Source of the DNA: Flavobacterium sp. NG2
GTDB taxonomy: Bacteria; Bacteroidota; Bacteroidia; Flavobacteriales; Flavobacteriaceae
DNA: 64,000 bases
Assembly (NCBI RefSeq): GCF_034119845.1
Contig: NZ_CP139420.1
Span: 2,582,001-2,646,000, forward strand
Direction of reading: 5' to 3'
This document shows, one piece after another, positions 47,143 through 58,700 of the stretch (positions are counted from its first letter, which is position 1; the number at the start of each line of letters is the position of its first letter). The notes beneath the pieces were generated by a model, which saw only the letters and a program-made list of their open reading frames with translations, made no database searches and was not told the origin of the DNA. Made by a program: the position numbers and the translations under genes.

Positions 47143-47224
47143 TGAAAGAAATTATAACAAAGCATTTAATAACATTTTGAAGAGTTTGCCCCACAATCTA
47201 CTTTAAACTTAAACTACTATTATT

Positions 47225-47734
47225 ATGAAAACAAACTTACTTCGTCTAGCATTACTAACAGTAGTGATCTTTACAATGAATTCTTGTTCTTCTGATAAAT
47301 CTGAAGAAGCTTCAATTGAAGCTAGTAATCTTACAGCAAAAGTTGTTGACTATAGTTATAATGATATTGAATTGGCAACTATGACATTGATAAATGAATA
47401 TAGGGTAAGTCAAGGATTAAATCCATTAGAGAAAATTAATCATATTTCCTTTAAATCAGAGCAACATGATGACTATATGATTGCTAATAAGGTTGTAAAT
47501 CATAATGATTTTGTTTCACGTTCAGAAAATATTATCAAGGTTTTAGGTGCTAAGACCGTAGGTGAAAATGTAGCTTACAATTTCAATACACCAGAATCAG
47601 TAGTAGCAGCTTGGTTAAATAGTCCAGCACACAAAGAAAATATTGTTGGGAATTATACTCATTTTGGAATTGCTATTAAATCAGATCCAGTGACAGGAAA
47701 GAAGTATTATACTAATATTTTTGCAAAAATATAA
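47225..47734 (+). CDS. CAP/SCP domain lipoprotein 1
   Basis: A 169-residue lipoprotein (MKTNLLRLALLTVVIFTMNSC, lipobox MNSC) with a bacterial CAP domain. Visible marks: LATMTLINEYRVSQGLNPL, a His in VVNHNDFVSRSENI, VGENVAYNF, AAWLNSPAHKENIVGNYTHFGIAI. CAP proteins of bacteria are extracellular and of varied, mostly unknown role. It is the first of three tandem paralogues and close to identical with the second. Confidence 0.92.
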   Translation: MKTNLLRLALLTVVIFTMNSCSSDKSEEASIEASNLTAKVVDYSYNDIELATMTLINEYRVSQGLNPLEKINHISFKSEQHDDYMIANKVVNHNDFVSRSENIIKVLGAKTVGENVAYNFNTPESVVAAWLNSPAHKENIVGNYTHFGIAIKSDPVTGKKYYTNIFAKI

Positions 47735-47842
47735 ATCAATAATTATTAAAAATAATAAGCTTTCAAAATTGAAAATATATTGTTTTTAGGAAATAGTTAA
47801 TTTATTATATTACTAGGTAATTTTTTATTGTTTCATAATTAG

Positions 47843-47873
47843 GCTATTGAAATGACTTCAATAGCTTTTTTTT
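47843..47873 (+). terminator. Terminator after CAP gene 1
   Basis: GCTATTGAA (47843-47851) pairs with TTCAATAGC (47857-47865), then a run of T. Confidence 0.85.
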
Positions 47874-48329
47874 GCAAAATACATTTCTCAACTTGTATTT
47901 GGCTTTTTAATAACCTGATGGCTTTAATATACTTTAAAATAGCTAGTGAAGGACTTTTGATAATTACTTGTTTTTAAACTTCAGACTCTTTTTGACTTCT
48001 TGTGCATATTGTCTTAACTACCTGAATCCTTTTCTACCATTTTGTTTGACTTATGTAATAATTCTTTTTATACAGCTTAAGCCATGAATCTATATGGTTT
48101 AAATATCATTTTTTAAAATTACTACTATGAACTTTTTTAGGTACTATTTTCTCTATTAAGACTCAGTTTTTTTATAAAATAGAGTTATGAATTATGGTAT
48201 GTGAATCTTATTTAATCAGATTTTTTTTTATTCTAATTATGTTTTGCATCCGTAAACATCACTTCATAGTAGGAAAAATACATAAATTTTATTTAATTTA
48301 TGTATTTCATCGATTTTATTACGCTTTTA

Positions 48330-48351
48330 ATCGATGTTTTATTTATGTTTG
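48330..48351 (+). promoter_or_regulatory. Promoter region of CAP gene 2
   Basis: ATCGATGTTTTA (48330-48341) and -7 box TATGTTTG (48344-48351), with the same spacing as before gene 1. Confidence 0.6.
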
Positions 48352-48433
48352 TTAAAGAAATTAAAACAAGGAATAAATAATCATATTAAAGAGTTTGCCC
48401 CACAATCTACTTTAAATTTAATCTACTATTATT

Positions 48434-48943
48434 ATGAAAACAAACTTACTACGTCTTGCATTACTCACAATAGTAATCTTCACAATGAATTCTTGTTCTT
48501 CTGATAAATCTGAAGAAGCTTCAATTGAAGCTAGCAATCTTACAGCTAAAGTAGTTGACTACAATTATAATGAATTAGAATTAGCGACTATGGTATTAAT
48601 TAATGAATACAGAGTTAGTCAAGGATTAAATCCATTAGAAAAAATTAATCATATGTCTTTCAAATCAGAGCAACATGATGATTATATGATTGCAAACAAA
48701 GTTGTAAATCATAATGATTTTGTTTCACGTTCAGAAAATATCATCAAGGTATTAGGAGCTAAAACTGTAGGTGAGAATGTTGCTTATAACTTCAAAACGG
48801 CAGAATCAGTAGTTGCAGCCTGGTTGAATAGTCCAGCACACAAAGAAAATATAGTTGGTAATTACACTCACTTTGGAATTGCTATAAAATCAGATCCAGT
48901 AACGGGTAAAAATTACTATACTAATATCTTTGCTAAGATTTAA
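48434..48943 (+). CDS. CAP/SCP domain lipoprotein 2
   Basis: A 169-residue paralogue of CAP gene 1 with only a handful of changes (for example NYNELELATMVLI against SYNDIELATMTLI). Lipobox MNSC and all CAP motifs are kept. The leader and signal peptide are nearly identical at DNA level, so this is a recent duplication that included the promoter. Confidence 0.92.
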   Translation: MKTNLLRLALLTIVIFTMNSCSSDKSEEASIEASNLTAKVVDYNYNELELATMVLINEYRVSQGLNPLEKINHMSFKSEQHDDYMIANKVVNHNDFVSRSENIIKVLGAKTVGENVAYNFKTAESVVAAWLNSPAHKENIVGNYTHFGIAIKSDPVTGKNYYTNIFAKI

Positions 48944-48967
48944 ATTTTATTAGTTTTTTACATATGT

Positions 48968-48994
48968 AAGTGTCTCATTTGAGGCACTTTTTTT
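48968..48994 (+). terminator. Terminator after CAP gene 2
   Basis: AAGTGTCTC (48968-48976) pairs with GAGGCACTT (48981-48989, one G-U), then T residues. Confidence 0.8.
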
Positions 48995-49123
48995 ATGTAT
49001 ACTACTTAAGTGTTTCATTATCATAACAATTATTATTTGTGAGAATTTGTAGAATGAATCTATTTATCCAAAAAAAAAACAGTATCAGAAAAATTATAGA
49101 AATCTGTTAAAATCATGTATTTC

Positions 49124-49141
49124 ATCGATGTTTTACATTTG
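49124..49141 (+). promoter_or_regulatory. Promoter region of CAP gene 3
   Basis: ATCGATGTTTTA (49124-49135) runs into the -7 box TACATTTG (49134-49141). The spacing is 4 nt shorter than in genes 1 and 2. Confidence 0.55.
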
Positions 49142-49234
49142 TTTAACTAAAACATATGTATGTTTGGTCCCATCAAATTTATAAACAAAGGTGCAGATGA
49201 ATTGAAAATTACGTAATTAATTTTTACATATTTT

Positions 49235-49753
49235 ATGAATAGAAATGTTTTTAGTGTTCTCATAATGAGTTCGCTAGCTTACGTAATAACCTCTTGTTCA
49301 ACTAATGCTTTAAACGATACCGAAGTATTATTTAATGATGAAAATACTCTTCAGAGAAATATAATTTATAATTATACTCAAACGGAACTGGAAACATTAA
49401 ATGTAATTAATGAATACAGGAAAAGTTTAGGATTAACTACCTTACAAAAAATAAATTATATATCGACTAAATCAGCTGAACATGATGATTATATGATTTC
49501 TATGAATGTTGTAAGTCATGATAATTTCATTGTTCGTTCTGAGGATATAAAGAATGTTCTTGGGGCTGAAACTGTGGCTGAAAATATTGCTTGGAATTTT
49601 AATTCTGCAGAATCAGTAGTAGCTGCTTGGTTAAAAAGTGAAAGTCATAAAAAGAAGATCATGGGAAATTTTACTCACTTTGGAATTGCTATTAAAGCAG
49701 ATCCAACGACAGGGAAAAATTATATTACTAATATTTTTGCAAAGATTAATTAG
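49235..49753 (+). CDS. CAP/SCP domain lipoprotein 3 (diverged)
   Basis: A 172-residue CAP lipoprotein (MNRNVFSVLIMSSLAYVITSC, lipobox ITSC) clearly related to genes 1 and 2 in the domain (INEYRKSLGLTTLQKINYIS, AENIAWNFNSAESVVAAWLK, GNFTHFGIAIKADPTTGKNY) but with a different signal peptide and mature N-terminus. It probably arose from an older duplication. A bidirectional terminator follows, shared with the - strand ompA gene. Confidence 0.9.
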   Translation: MNRNVFSVLIMSSLAYVITSCSTNALNDTEVLFNDENTLQRNIIYNYTQTELETLNVINEYRKSLGLTTLQKINYISTKSAEHDDYMISMNVVSHDNFIVRSEDIKNVLGAETVAENIAWNFNSAESVVAAWLKSESHKKKIMGNFTHFGIAIKADPTTGKNYITNIFAKIN

Positions 49754-49769
49754 TTTCTCATAAAATCAA

Positions 49770-49800
49770 AAACCTCGAAATGAAAATTTCGAGGTTTTAT
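49770..49800. terminator. Bidirectional terminator; left end of the duplicated block, copy A
   Basis: AAACCTCGAAAT (49770-49781) and ATTTCGAGGTTT (49786-49797) form a perfect stem around loop GAAA. The same stem occurs 10,666 bp away with the loop TTTC. Homology between the two blocks starts at this hairpin. Confidence 0.88.
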
Positions 49801-49828
49801 AATGTGTTTTCGTGTATAAACGGTATCC

Positions 49829-51766
49829 TTACAAATCTGTAATTATAAATTCACTACGTCTGTTTTCTTGGTGTTCTTCTTCAGAACATTTCACACCGTC
49901 AGCACAATGGTTTACGAGTTGGTATTCCCCATATCCTTTACCCGTAAGTCTATTAGAACTTACCCCATTTTTAACCAGCCATTCGATGGTTGATTTGGCT
50001 CTTCTGTCCGATAAGGCTTCGTTGTATTTGAAAGAAGCTCTACAGTCAGTATGTGAACGAATATCAAGTTTCATATTAGGATATTGTTTTAATACATCAA
50101 GGATTTTTTCGAGGTCTAGAGCCGCTTCATGTCTGATGTTTGATTTGTCAAGGTCAAAATAAATCATTTTGATACCAAAACATTTTCCTAAATCATCACC
50201 TACAGCAACTTTACAGCTAATTTTTTCTAAAGCAATATTGAGTTCGGTTTGACCATTTTCTTTACCTACCGTTATATTTGCTTCATTGGTATTGTATTCT
50301 GGTTTTTCGGCTCTTACATAGTATGTTTTTCCACATTCAACCATAAAGGAATAGTTTCCTTTGGCATCAGACATTATGGAAGATATTTCGTTGAATTTTT
50401 TATCAAAAAGACTCACCTTAGCATTAGGAAGGGCTTCTTTAGATTCTATGTCTGTAATCTGTCCAAATAATTTTTGATCACAAGTTAATTTTTTAGTTTC
50501 TAAGAATTTATAGATATCATCATATCCTTGTCCGCCATCTTTATTAGAAGTGAAAAAACCTCTTCGAGATTTACTATCGATTAGATAAGCAAAATCATCT
50601 TTGGGAGAATTGATATCGGCTCCTACGTTTTGAACCTCATTGAAAGTTCCATCTTCAAATATTTTAGAAACAAATACATCCAATCCTCCTAAGCCAGGAT
50701 GTCCATCTGAAGCGAAATAGATTTCGTTATCTTCACTAATAAAAGGAAACGTTTCTCTACCCGGAGTATTGATTGAGTTTCCTAGATTTTCAGGATTTCC
50801 ATAGGTTCCATCCTCATTTATTTTGACTTTAAACAAATCTGATAATCCTAAGGTACCAGGCATGTCTGAGGCAAAATACAATGTTTTTTCGTCAGGACTC
50901 AAAGCTGGGTGTGCAGTAGAGTAGTTGTCACTATTAAAAGGCATTTCAACAATTTTGGCCCATTTGTCGTTTTCTAAAGTAGCCTTGTAAATTTTAATTA
51001 ACGTAATATCGTTTCCATTTTTACCTTTTTTCCCCTCGAGATAGTTGTTGCGAGTAAAGTACATGGTTTTCCCATCTTTAGTAAAAGCAGGAGTTGCTTC
51101 ATGGAATTTAGAATTTATGTTTTTATCAAATTTACTAGGAGCACCCGGAGTCATTTCTTCGCCCAAATCAGCCATATACAAATTAGTGAAATACTGATTA
51201 GTCCAAGTGTGTTTGCGTTGCCCTAAACTCCCCGTATCTCTAGCAGAAGAAAAAACGATTTTATTGAGATAAACCGCAGTACCATAATCTGAATATTTGG
51301 AGTTAATACCTGCATCTTCAACTTTATATCTTCCTGAGTTTGCTTTTATTTCGGCAAGGTAGTTTCTATTTTTCTTAAAAAGCTTGGCCCGTTTATCATC
51401 ACCTGATAATTGATTGAATTTTTCCATCATTGCATCAGCTTGTTTGTTATCCCCAATGGCTTTTAGCGATTGCGAATATCTATAATAGTATTCAGGTTGC
51501 AACTCAGTTTGCATAGCAAATAATTCACCATACCATTTAGCGGCATTCTCTAACTGAGCATTAAAGTAATAGGCATTCCCCAATTTTTGAAACATCTCGG
51601 CTGATTTATATCCTTTCTCAGCGATTCTTTCATAGGTTTTTATGGCATCAATGTAGGCAAAGTTGTCATATTTTTTGTCAGCCGCAGCAAGTCTAGCTTT
51701 TTGCGAATAAATGTTTAGAGAAAAAACACTTATTATAGTTATGTAAAGGAGTATATTCTTTTTCAT
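49829..51766 (-). CDS. OmpA family protein with TPR and PD40 repeats, copy A
   Basis: A 645-residue envelope protein with a signal peptide (MKKNILLYITIISVFSLNIYS). Order: TPR-like helices (25-115), a PD40-type beta propeller (about 150-420; KTMYFTRNN, KTLYFASDMPGTLG, EIYFASDGHPGLGG), a carboxypeptidase-regulatory-like beta domain (LFGQITDIESKEALPNAKV), then an OmpA domain that binds peptidoglycan (IYFDLDKSNIRHEA, LDIRSHTDCR, LSDRRAKSTIEWL). In Bacteroidota such genes follow porP/sprF genes and support gliding or T9SS substrates. 11 nt after porP. Near-identical to the copy at 60495; one Ile/Lys change was seen (ISSIMSD here, ISSKMSD there). Confidence 0.93.
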   Translation of the reverse strand: MKKNILLYITIISVFSLNIYSQKARLAAADKKYDNFAYIDAIKTYERIAEKGYKSAEMFQKLGNAYYFNAQLENAAKWYGELFAMQTELQPEYYYRYSQSLKAIGDNKQADAMMEKFNQLSGDDKRAKLFKKNRNYLAEIKANSGRYKVEDAGINSKYSDYGTAVYLNKIVFSSARDTGSLGQRKHTWTNQYFTNLYMADLGEEMTPGAPSKFDKNINSKFHEATPAFTKDGKTMYFTRNNYLEGKKGKNGNDITLIKIYKATLENDKWAKIVEMPFNSDNYSTAHPALSPDEKTLYFASDMPGTLGLSDLFKVKINEDGTYGNPENLGNSINTPGRETFPFISEDNEIYFASDGHPGLGGLDVFVSKIFEDGTFNEVQNVGADINSPKDDFAYLIDSKSRRGFFTSNKDGGQGYDDIYKFLETKKLTCDQKLFGQITDIESKEALPNAKVSLFDKKFNEISSIMSDAKGNYSFMVECGKTYYVRAEKPEYNTNEANITVGKENGQTELNIALEKISCKVAVGDDLGKCFGIKMIYFDLDKSNIRHEAALDLEKILDVLKQYPNMKLDIRSHTDCRASFKYNEALSDRRAKSTIEWLVKNGVSSNRLTGKGYGEYQLVNHCADGVKCSEEEHQENRRSEFIITDL

Positions 51767-51777
51767 AATAATTGATT

Positions 51778-52686
51778 TTAGAAGAATCTTGGGGTTGTGA
51801 TTTTATCGTTATTTTTGAAAATCTCATAGCGCAAGAAAATTTCATGAGAACCAGAGTTGTAATTATTCAAGTTGGTTGTTTCTCTATCATATCCATATCC
51901 AATGTACATTGCCTCTGAGATTTGGAAGCCTACCATTGCACTTAGAGCCGCACTCCATCTGTATGAAACCCCAACCATAAATTTGTCATTGAATAGGAAG
52001 TTTCCAGAAATATCGGTTTGCAAAGGAGCACCCGTTACCATTTTAGTGAGAAGAGCCGGTTTGAATTTGATATAATTATTCAAGTCAAATATATAACCAG
52101 CAATTAAGTAATAGTTTATTTTCTCCTTAAAAAGAGCTACTTCATTATCGTCATATCGATTGGTTTGAATGAAGTTAGGAATAGAAAAACCTACATAGGC
52201 TTTATCAGAATGTAAGTATAGACCAGCTCCTATATTAGGATTGAATTTATTGAAACTTTGTAGGGTAGGGTCAGCTTGGTTTACAGGGTTTAATCTACTG
52301 TTATCTAAGCTAAATAAGTTGGCAGTTGCTTTGATTCCAAAAGAGAGTTTAAAAATCTCCGAAGTAGGAATGGTATAAGACAAATCAGCCGAAATAGTAT
52401 TCTCATCAATAGGTCCAATTCTATCATTGATAAGAGATACCCCAAGTCCAAGTCTACTTTCATTCAAAGGGGTATTGATTGAAACCGCATTGGTAACAGG
52501 AGCTCCATCGAGTCCTACCCATTGAGTACGATGCAAAGCAAAGATACTCATAGCTCCTCTAGATCCAGCATAAGCAGGATTCACATTGATTGTGTTGTAC
52601 ATATACTGAGTAAATTGCGAATCCTGTTGTGCAAAACTTACTATTGCTGTAAACATCAAAACGAAAGAAAGTATTTTTGTTTTCAT
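51778..52686 (-). CDS. PorP/SprF family T9SS outer-membrane protein, copy A
   Basis: A 302-residue outer-membrane beta-barrel-like protein with signal peptide (MKTKILSFVLMFTAIVSFAQ). QDSQFTQYMYNTINVNPAYAGSRG is the typical N-terminus and TQWVGLDGAP follows. PorP/SprF paralogues are needed for secretion and attachment of particular type B T9SS substrates, generally the adhesin encoded next door; here that is the 2396-residue protein upstream. 58 nt after the adhesin stop, 11 nt before ompA. The copy at 62444 has the same protein sequence. Confidence 0.95.
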   Translation of the reverse strand: MKTKILSFVLMFTAIVSFAQQDSQFTQYMYNTINVNPAYAGSRGAMSIFALHRTQWVGLDGAPVTNAVSINTPLNESRLGLGVSLINDRIGPIDENTISADLSYTIPTSEIFKLSFGIKATANLFSLDNSRLNPVNQADPTLQSFNKFNPNIGAGLYLHSDKAYVGFSIPNFIQTNRYDDNEVALFKEKINYYLIAGYIFDLNNYIKFKPALLTKMVTGAPLQTDISGNFLFNDKFMVGVSYRWSAALSAMVGFQISEAMYIGYGYDRETTNLNNYNSGSHEIFLRYEIFKNNDKITTPRFF

Positions 52687-52744
52687 TTGGCTTAAGTTTT
52701 AAACCTGAGGACCAAAGTCCTCAGGAATTAGATTTGAGTTATAA

Positions 52745-55700
52745 TTATCTAGTAAGGTATAAATACCCATCTTTAGTGTTGTTGGTTGAATTATTAAGTC
52801 CATCAATTGAAGTATAATGCAAGATGTAAAAATAAGTTCCAGCAGGTAATCTAGAAGATTGACTAATAGTTGTTCTACCTTCAGATATCCCTTTAAAGGC
52901 TTTAGTTACATTATCATATCCAGAAGTTTCAAAAACTAATACTCCCCAACGGTTGTATATTTCAACAGAGTTGGTAGGATAACATAAAACATCATCAATA
53001 TTGTCGATAATAAAGGTTTCGTTAATACCATCACCATTAGGAGAGAAAGCATTATGAACAGTTATACTACCACAACCCAACACGATATTAGCTTCAACAA
53101 CTTCGCTATCCGAAGCACTAATAGGAGTTTGATTAGGTGTGAAACCATCAGCAAAGGCTACATTGGTCACCGATAGATTAACTCTATCTTCTTGTTTTAC
53201 AGTGTAGTTTTCATTGTATTCTTGATAAGTACCAGGTTCCAAAGTTGCAATTACTTGGTTTAACCCAGTTAAAGGGTCAGTTACTTTAATATTAGACAAT
53301 GTTACATTTCCAGTATTTTGCACTTGAATAGTGTAGTTAATAATATCTCCCACAGAACTGTAAGCTGGTGTGTTGGATGTTTTTACAACGACTAATTCTG
53401 CTTTCTGAGGAACTGGTGTAATTGTACAGTCAACACAATCAGGGTTTACAGGACAACTCAAACATGGTGTAGGGTCAGTAGACGAGTTATCAATTTCTTC
53501 TCCTTGAGGAGGTGTTCCTGTAGTAATTATGATATTATAAACATATCCTGCATCAATATCAGCCTGAGTAATCGTATAAGTACCAGTGAAGTTGGTGCTA
53601 TTAGGAATATTTGGCTGTAAAGTTATAGGATCGCCTGTAATGACTACTCCTGGCAAAAATGTATCTATTATAGTTACATCTGTCAATGTAACATTTCCTG
53701 TATTAGTAACCACTATTGTATAGGTTATAGTTTCACCTACATCAGCGATTCCATTACCGTTAGAATCTACAAATGTTCCATCTAAAGTTCCAATAATCAA
53801 AGGATTTTGGTTCAATAAAGTAATGGTGCAATCGGGACATTCAGGGTCTTTAGGACAAGAAGTACAAGGCGTAGGGTCTGTTGATGTAGCTGTTATAGGG
53901 TCTCCTATTGGAGGTGTTCCTGTAGCTAAAGCTAAATTATACACAATGCCTTTATTGATATCATCTTGAGTAATAGCATGAATTGCACTGAATGTTGTTG
54001 AATCAGATGCTCCAACAGCAAGAGTTGTAATAGGACCACCACTAACGACTGCATTATTGTCTGTTACCGTTACATTTGTTAAAGGTAGATTTCCTGTATT
54101 TGTTACTATAAATTTGTATGAAATAATATCTCCAACATTTGTTTTACCATCATTATTGGTATCAACATAGGTACCATCTTTAGTGATTGTTACAGAAGGA
54201 TTTGTACAGATTGGGATTATATCTTCATCATTATTATTAGCATCACTTCCAGATTGGTCAGTAACTGCTTTATCGTCTGGAGTTTTACCATTAACTGTTG
54301 CTTGATTGGTTATTTTACCATTATTGATATCAGCTTGTGTAACTGAATAAGTAGCATTATAAATCCAAATTTCGTTAACTTCTAAAAGATTGTTAGTATT
54401 ACTATCACCGTTTGTTAATGTAATAGCAGATAAACCAGGATGGTTATCAATAACAGCTATATCGTGCAAACTCACATTTCCTGTATTAGTTACAGTAAAA
54501 GTATATTTCACAACGTCATCAACAGCTAGGGTAGCACAACCATTCGTTCCAGGTATAATATCATTTGTTTTTACAATAGCTATAGCACCAGATGTACAAA
54601 TAGGAATTACATTTTCATCATTGTTATTAGTATTGCTACCAGATTGATCTGTTACAGGTTTGTCATCTGGAGTTTTACCGTTAACGGTAGCTTGATTAGT
54701 AATATGACCTAAATCAATATCAGATTGAGTAACAGTATATGTAGCATTGTAAATCCAAATTTCATTAACATCTAAAATATTGTTGTTATTACTATCACCG
54801 CTTGTAAATGTAATAGCAGATAAACCTGGATGATTATCAATAATGGCAATATTATTTAAACTCACATTCCCAGTATTAGTCACAGTAAAAGTATATTTTA
54901 CTACATCATCGACAGCTAAGGTTGCACAACCATTCGTTCCAGGTATAATATCATTCGTTTTCACAATAGCGATAGAACCAGAAGTACAGATTGGAATTTC
55001 ATTAGCGTCATCGTTATTAGCATTACTACCAGATTGATCTATTACTGTTTTATCGTCTGGTGTTTTACCGTTAACCGTAGCTTGATTAGTTATTTTGCCA
55101 GCATCAATATCTGCTTGTGTTACAGTATAGGTAGCATTATAAATCCAAATTTCATTAACATCTAAAATAGCGTTGTTATTACTATCGCCACTTGTTAAAG
55201 CAATAGCAGATAAACCAGGAAGATTATCAATTACAGCTATATCGTGTAAACTTACATTTCCAGCATTGGTTACTGTAAAGGTGTATTTCACTACATCATT
55301 AACCGCTAGGGTAGCACAACCATTAGATCCAGGTATAATATCATTTGTTTTCACTATGACAATTTTTGGAGTACGTGTTAATTCTGTAATAGTACAACTA
55401 GTACAACTTGGATCAATAGGAGTACATCCTACACAAGGAGTTGGGTCTGTTGAAAATGCTGTTACTGGATTACCTATAGGTGGATTTCCTTTGGCTATAG
55501 CTAGATTATCTACTTGTCCAGTGTCAATGTCAGCTTGAGTAATTGTGTATTCAGCAGTAAATGCTGTAGAATTAGAATCACCAGGAGCAAGCATAGCTAA
55601 GGTACCTACTATGTTAACATTGTCATCAGTGATTGTGATATTAGTTAGTGTTACATTACCTGTATTCTTAACTACAAAGGCATAAGTCACAGTATCACCA

Positions 55701-58700
55701 GGGGAAGTTCCAGAAGGTAAAGAAGAATCTACATATGTTCCATCTTTAGTAATACTGATACTTGGTGATTGATTCAAAACAGTTATTGTACAATCAGGGC
55801 ACTCAGGGTCTATAGGACAAGTGCTGCAAGGAGTCGGATCGGATGAAGTATCTGTAACAGTGATATTTTCAGGGTCTTTAGCAGAAGTTAATGCAAGGTT
55901 ATAATATAATCCTTTATTAATATCATCTTGGGTAATAGCATGCACAGCCATAAATGTATTACTGTCTGAAACACCTGCTGGTAGAGAAACAATTGGTCCT
56001 CCTGTTACAGTCGCTTTATTATCAGTTACAGTTACGTTTGTTATTGTCACATTTCCGATATTCGTAACTTTGAATTTATAAACAATATTATCCCCAATGT
56101 TGATTATTCCGTCATTATTAGTGTCTTCATAATCAGCATCTTTAAGTAACTCAATACCAGATTCAGTGATGAAATAGGTATAGTTTACAGTACAACCATT
56201 AATATCTTTAATTTCAACATCATATTTCCCCTTAGGTAAAGATGAAATATCTTCTGTAGTTGCTCCATTTGACCAATTGAATGTATAGGGAGTTGTTCCT
56301 CCTACAGGACTAATGTTGATGCTACCATTACTACAACCCACACAATTATTATTGTTAATAATTATTGCTGTTGCACTTAGAGCTGCAATAGGTTGACCAA
56401 TTGTTACAGTACAAGTTGTATTGTATCCAAGCTTGTCAGTTACAGTTACAGTGTGTAATCCCGCATTTAAATTCACAGCTTGTGCAGTAGTTTCGCCATT
56501 ATCCCATAAGAATGTGTAGTCACCATTTCCACCAAGTGGAGTTACAGTAGCTATACCATTACTATCGCCAAAACATTTGGCAGGACTATTTTGAGTGATA
56601 CTACAAGATAAAACTCCAGGTTGAGTTATTGTTACTTGACAAGTAGTATTACAACCTTTAGAATCAGTAACCGTTACAGAATGTACTCCAGCATTTAAAG
56701 CCGTAGCAGTTGCTGTAGTTTCATTATTATCCCATAAGTAAGTATACCCACCATTACCACCAAGTGCAGTAACAGTTGCTTGACCATCACTTAATCCATT
56801 AGCGCTTACTGCTTTATCTTGAGTGACAGAGCAGCTGATAGCAGCTTGAGGTTGTGTAATGGTAACGGCTTGCGGTAGGGTACATCCATTAACATCTTTT
56901 ACGGTAATAGTATAAGAACCAGCAATAAGATTAGTAAATGTTCCACTGCCAACAAAATTAGTTCCATCCTTAGAATAAGTATAAGGAGATGTTCCGTTAG
57001 CACCAACTACAGTAACACTACCAGTTGCTGCTCCAAAACAATTTACATTTGTTTGAGAAGTTATTGAAGCTGTTAATGCCGCTTGAGGTTGTGTAATAGT
57101 AACGGCTTGTGGTAGGGTACATCCATTAGCGTCTTTTACGGTAATAGTATAAGAACCAGCAATAAGATTAGTAAATGTTCCACTGCCAACAAAATTAGTT
57201 CCATCCTTAGAGTAAGTATAAGGAGATGTTCCGTTAGCACCAACTACAGTAACACTACCAGTTGCTGCTCCGAAGCAATTTACATTTGTTTGAGAAGTTA
57301 TTGAGGCTGTTAATGCAGCTTGAGGTTGTGTAATAGTAACGGCTTGCGGTAGGGTACATCCATTAGCATCTTTTACGGTAATAGTATAAGAACCAGCAAT
57401 AAGATTAGTAAATGTTCCACTGCCAACAAAATTAGTACCATCTTTAGAATAAGTATAAGGAGATGTTCCGTTAGCACCAACTACAGTAACACTACCAGTT
57501 GCTGCTCCAAAGCAATTTACATTTGTTTGAGAAGTTATTGAAGCTGTTAATGCTGCTTGAGGTTGCGTAATGGTAACGGCTTGTGGTAGGGTACATCCAT
57601 TAGCATCTTTTACGGTAATAGTATAAGAACCAGCAATAAGATTAGTAAATGTTCCATTGCCTACAAAATTAGTACCATCTTTAGAATAAGTATAAGGAGA
57701 TGTTCCGTTAGCACCAACTACAGTAACACTACCAGTTGCTGCTCCAAAACAATTTACATTTGTTTGAGAAGTTATTGAAGCTGTTAATGCCGCTTGAGGT
57801 TGCGTAATGGTAACGGCTTGTGGTAGGGTACATCCATTAGCATCTTTTACGGTAATAGTATAAGAACCAGCAATAAGATTAGTAAATGTTCCACTGCCAA
57901 CAAAATTAGTACCATCCTTAGAATACGTATAAGGAGATGTTCCGTTAGCACCAACTACGGTAACACTACCAGTTGCTGCTCCAAAACAATTTACATTTGT
58001 TTGCGAAGTTATTGAAGCTGTTAACGCAGCTTGAGGTTGTGTAATGGTAACAGCTTGCGGTAGGGTACATCCATTAGCATCTTTTACGGTAATAGTATAA
58101 GAACCAGCAATAAGATTAGTAAATGTTCCACTGCCAACAAAATTAGTTCCATCCTTAGAATAAGTATAAGGAGATGTTCCGTTTGCACCAACTACAGTAA
58201 CACTGCCAGTTGCTGCTCCAAAGCAATTTACATTTGTTTGAGAAGTTATTGAAGCTGTTAACGCAGCTTGAGGTTGCGTAATGGTAACGGCTTGTGGTAT
58301 TGTACATCCATTAGCATCTTTAACGGTAATAGTATAAGAACCAGCAATCAGATTTGTAAATGTTCCACTGCCAACAAAATTAGTACCATCCTTAGAATAC
58401 GTATAAGGAGATGTTCCGTTAGCACCAACTACAGTAACACTACCAGTTGCTGCTCCAAAGCAATTTACATTTGTTTGAGAAGTTATTGAGGCTGTTAATG
58501 CAGCTTGAGGTTGTGTAATAGTAACGGCTTGCGGTAGGGTACATCCATTAGCATCTTTTACGGTAATAGTATAAGAACCAGCTGTAAGATTAGTAAATGT
58601 TCCACTGCCAACAAAATTAGTGCCATCTTTAGAATACGTATAAGGAGATGTTCCGTTAGCACCAACTACAGTAACACTACCAGTTGCTGCTCCAAAGCAA

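Larger units (their letters stand above)
47735..48433. other. Gene-free gap between CAP genes 1 and 2
   Basis: About 700 bp with no credible frame. It holds the terminator at 47843-47873, AT-rich sequence with many stops, and at its end the promoter and 45-nt leader copied from gene 1 (GAGTTTGCCCCACAATCTAC). Confidence 0.7.
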
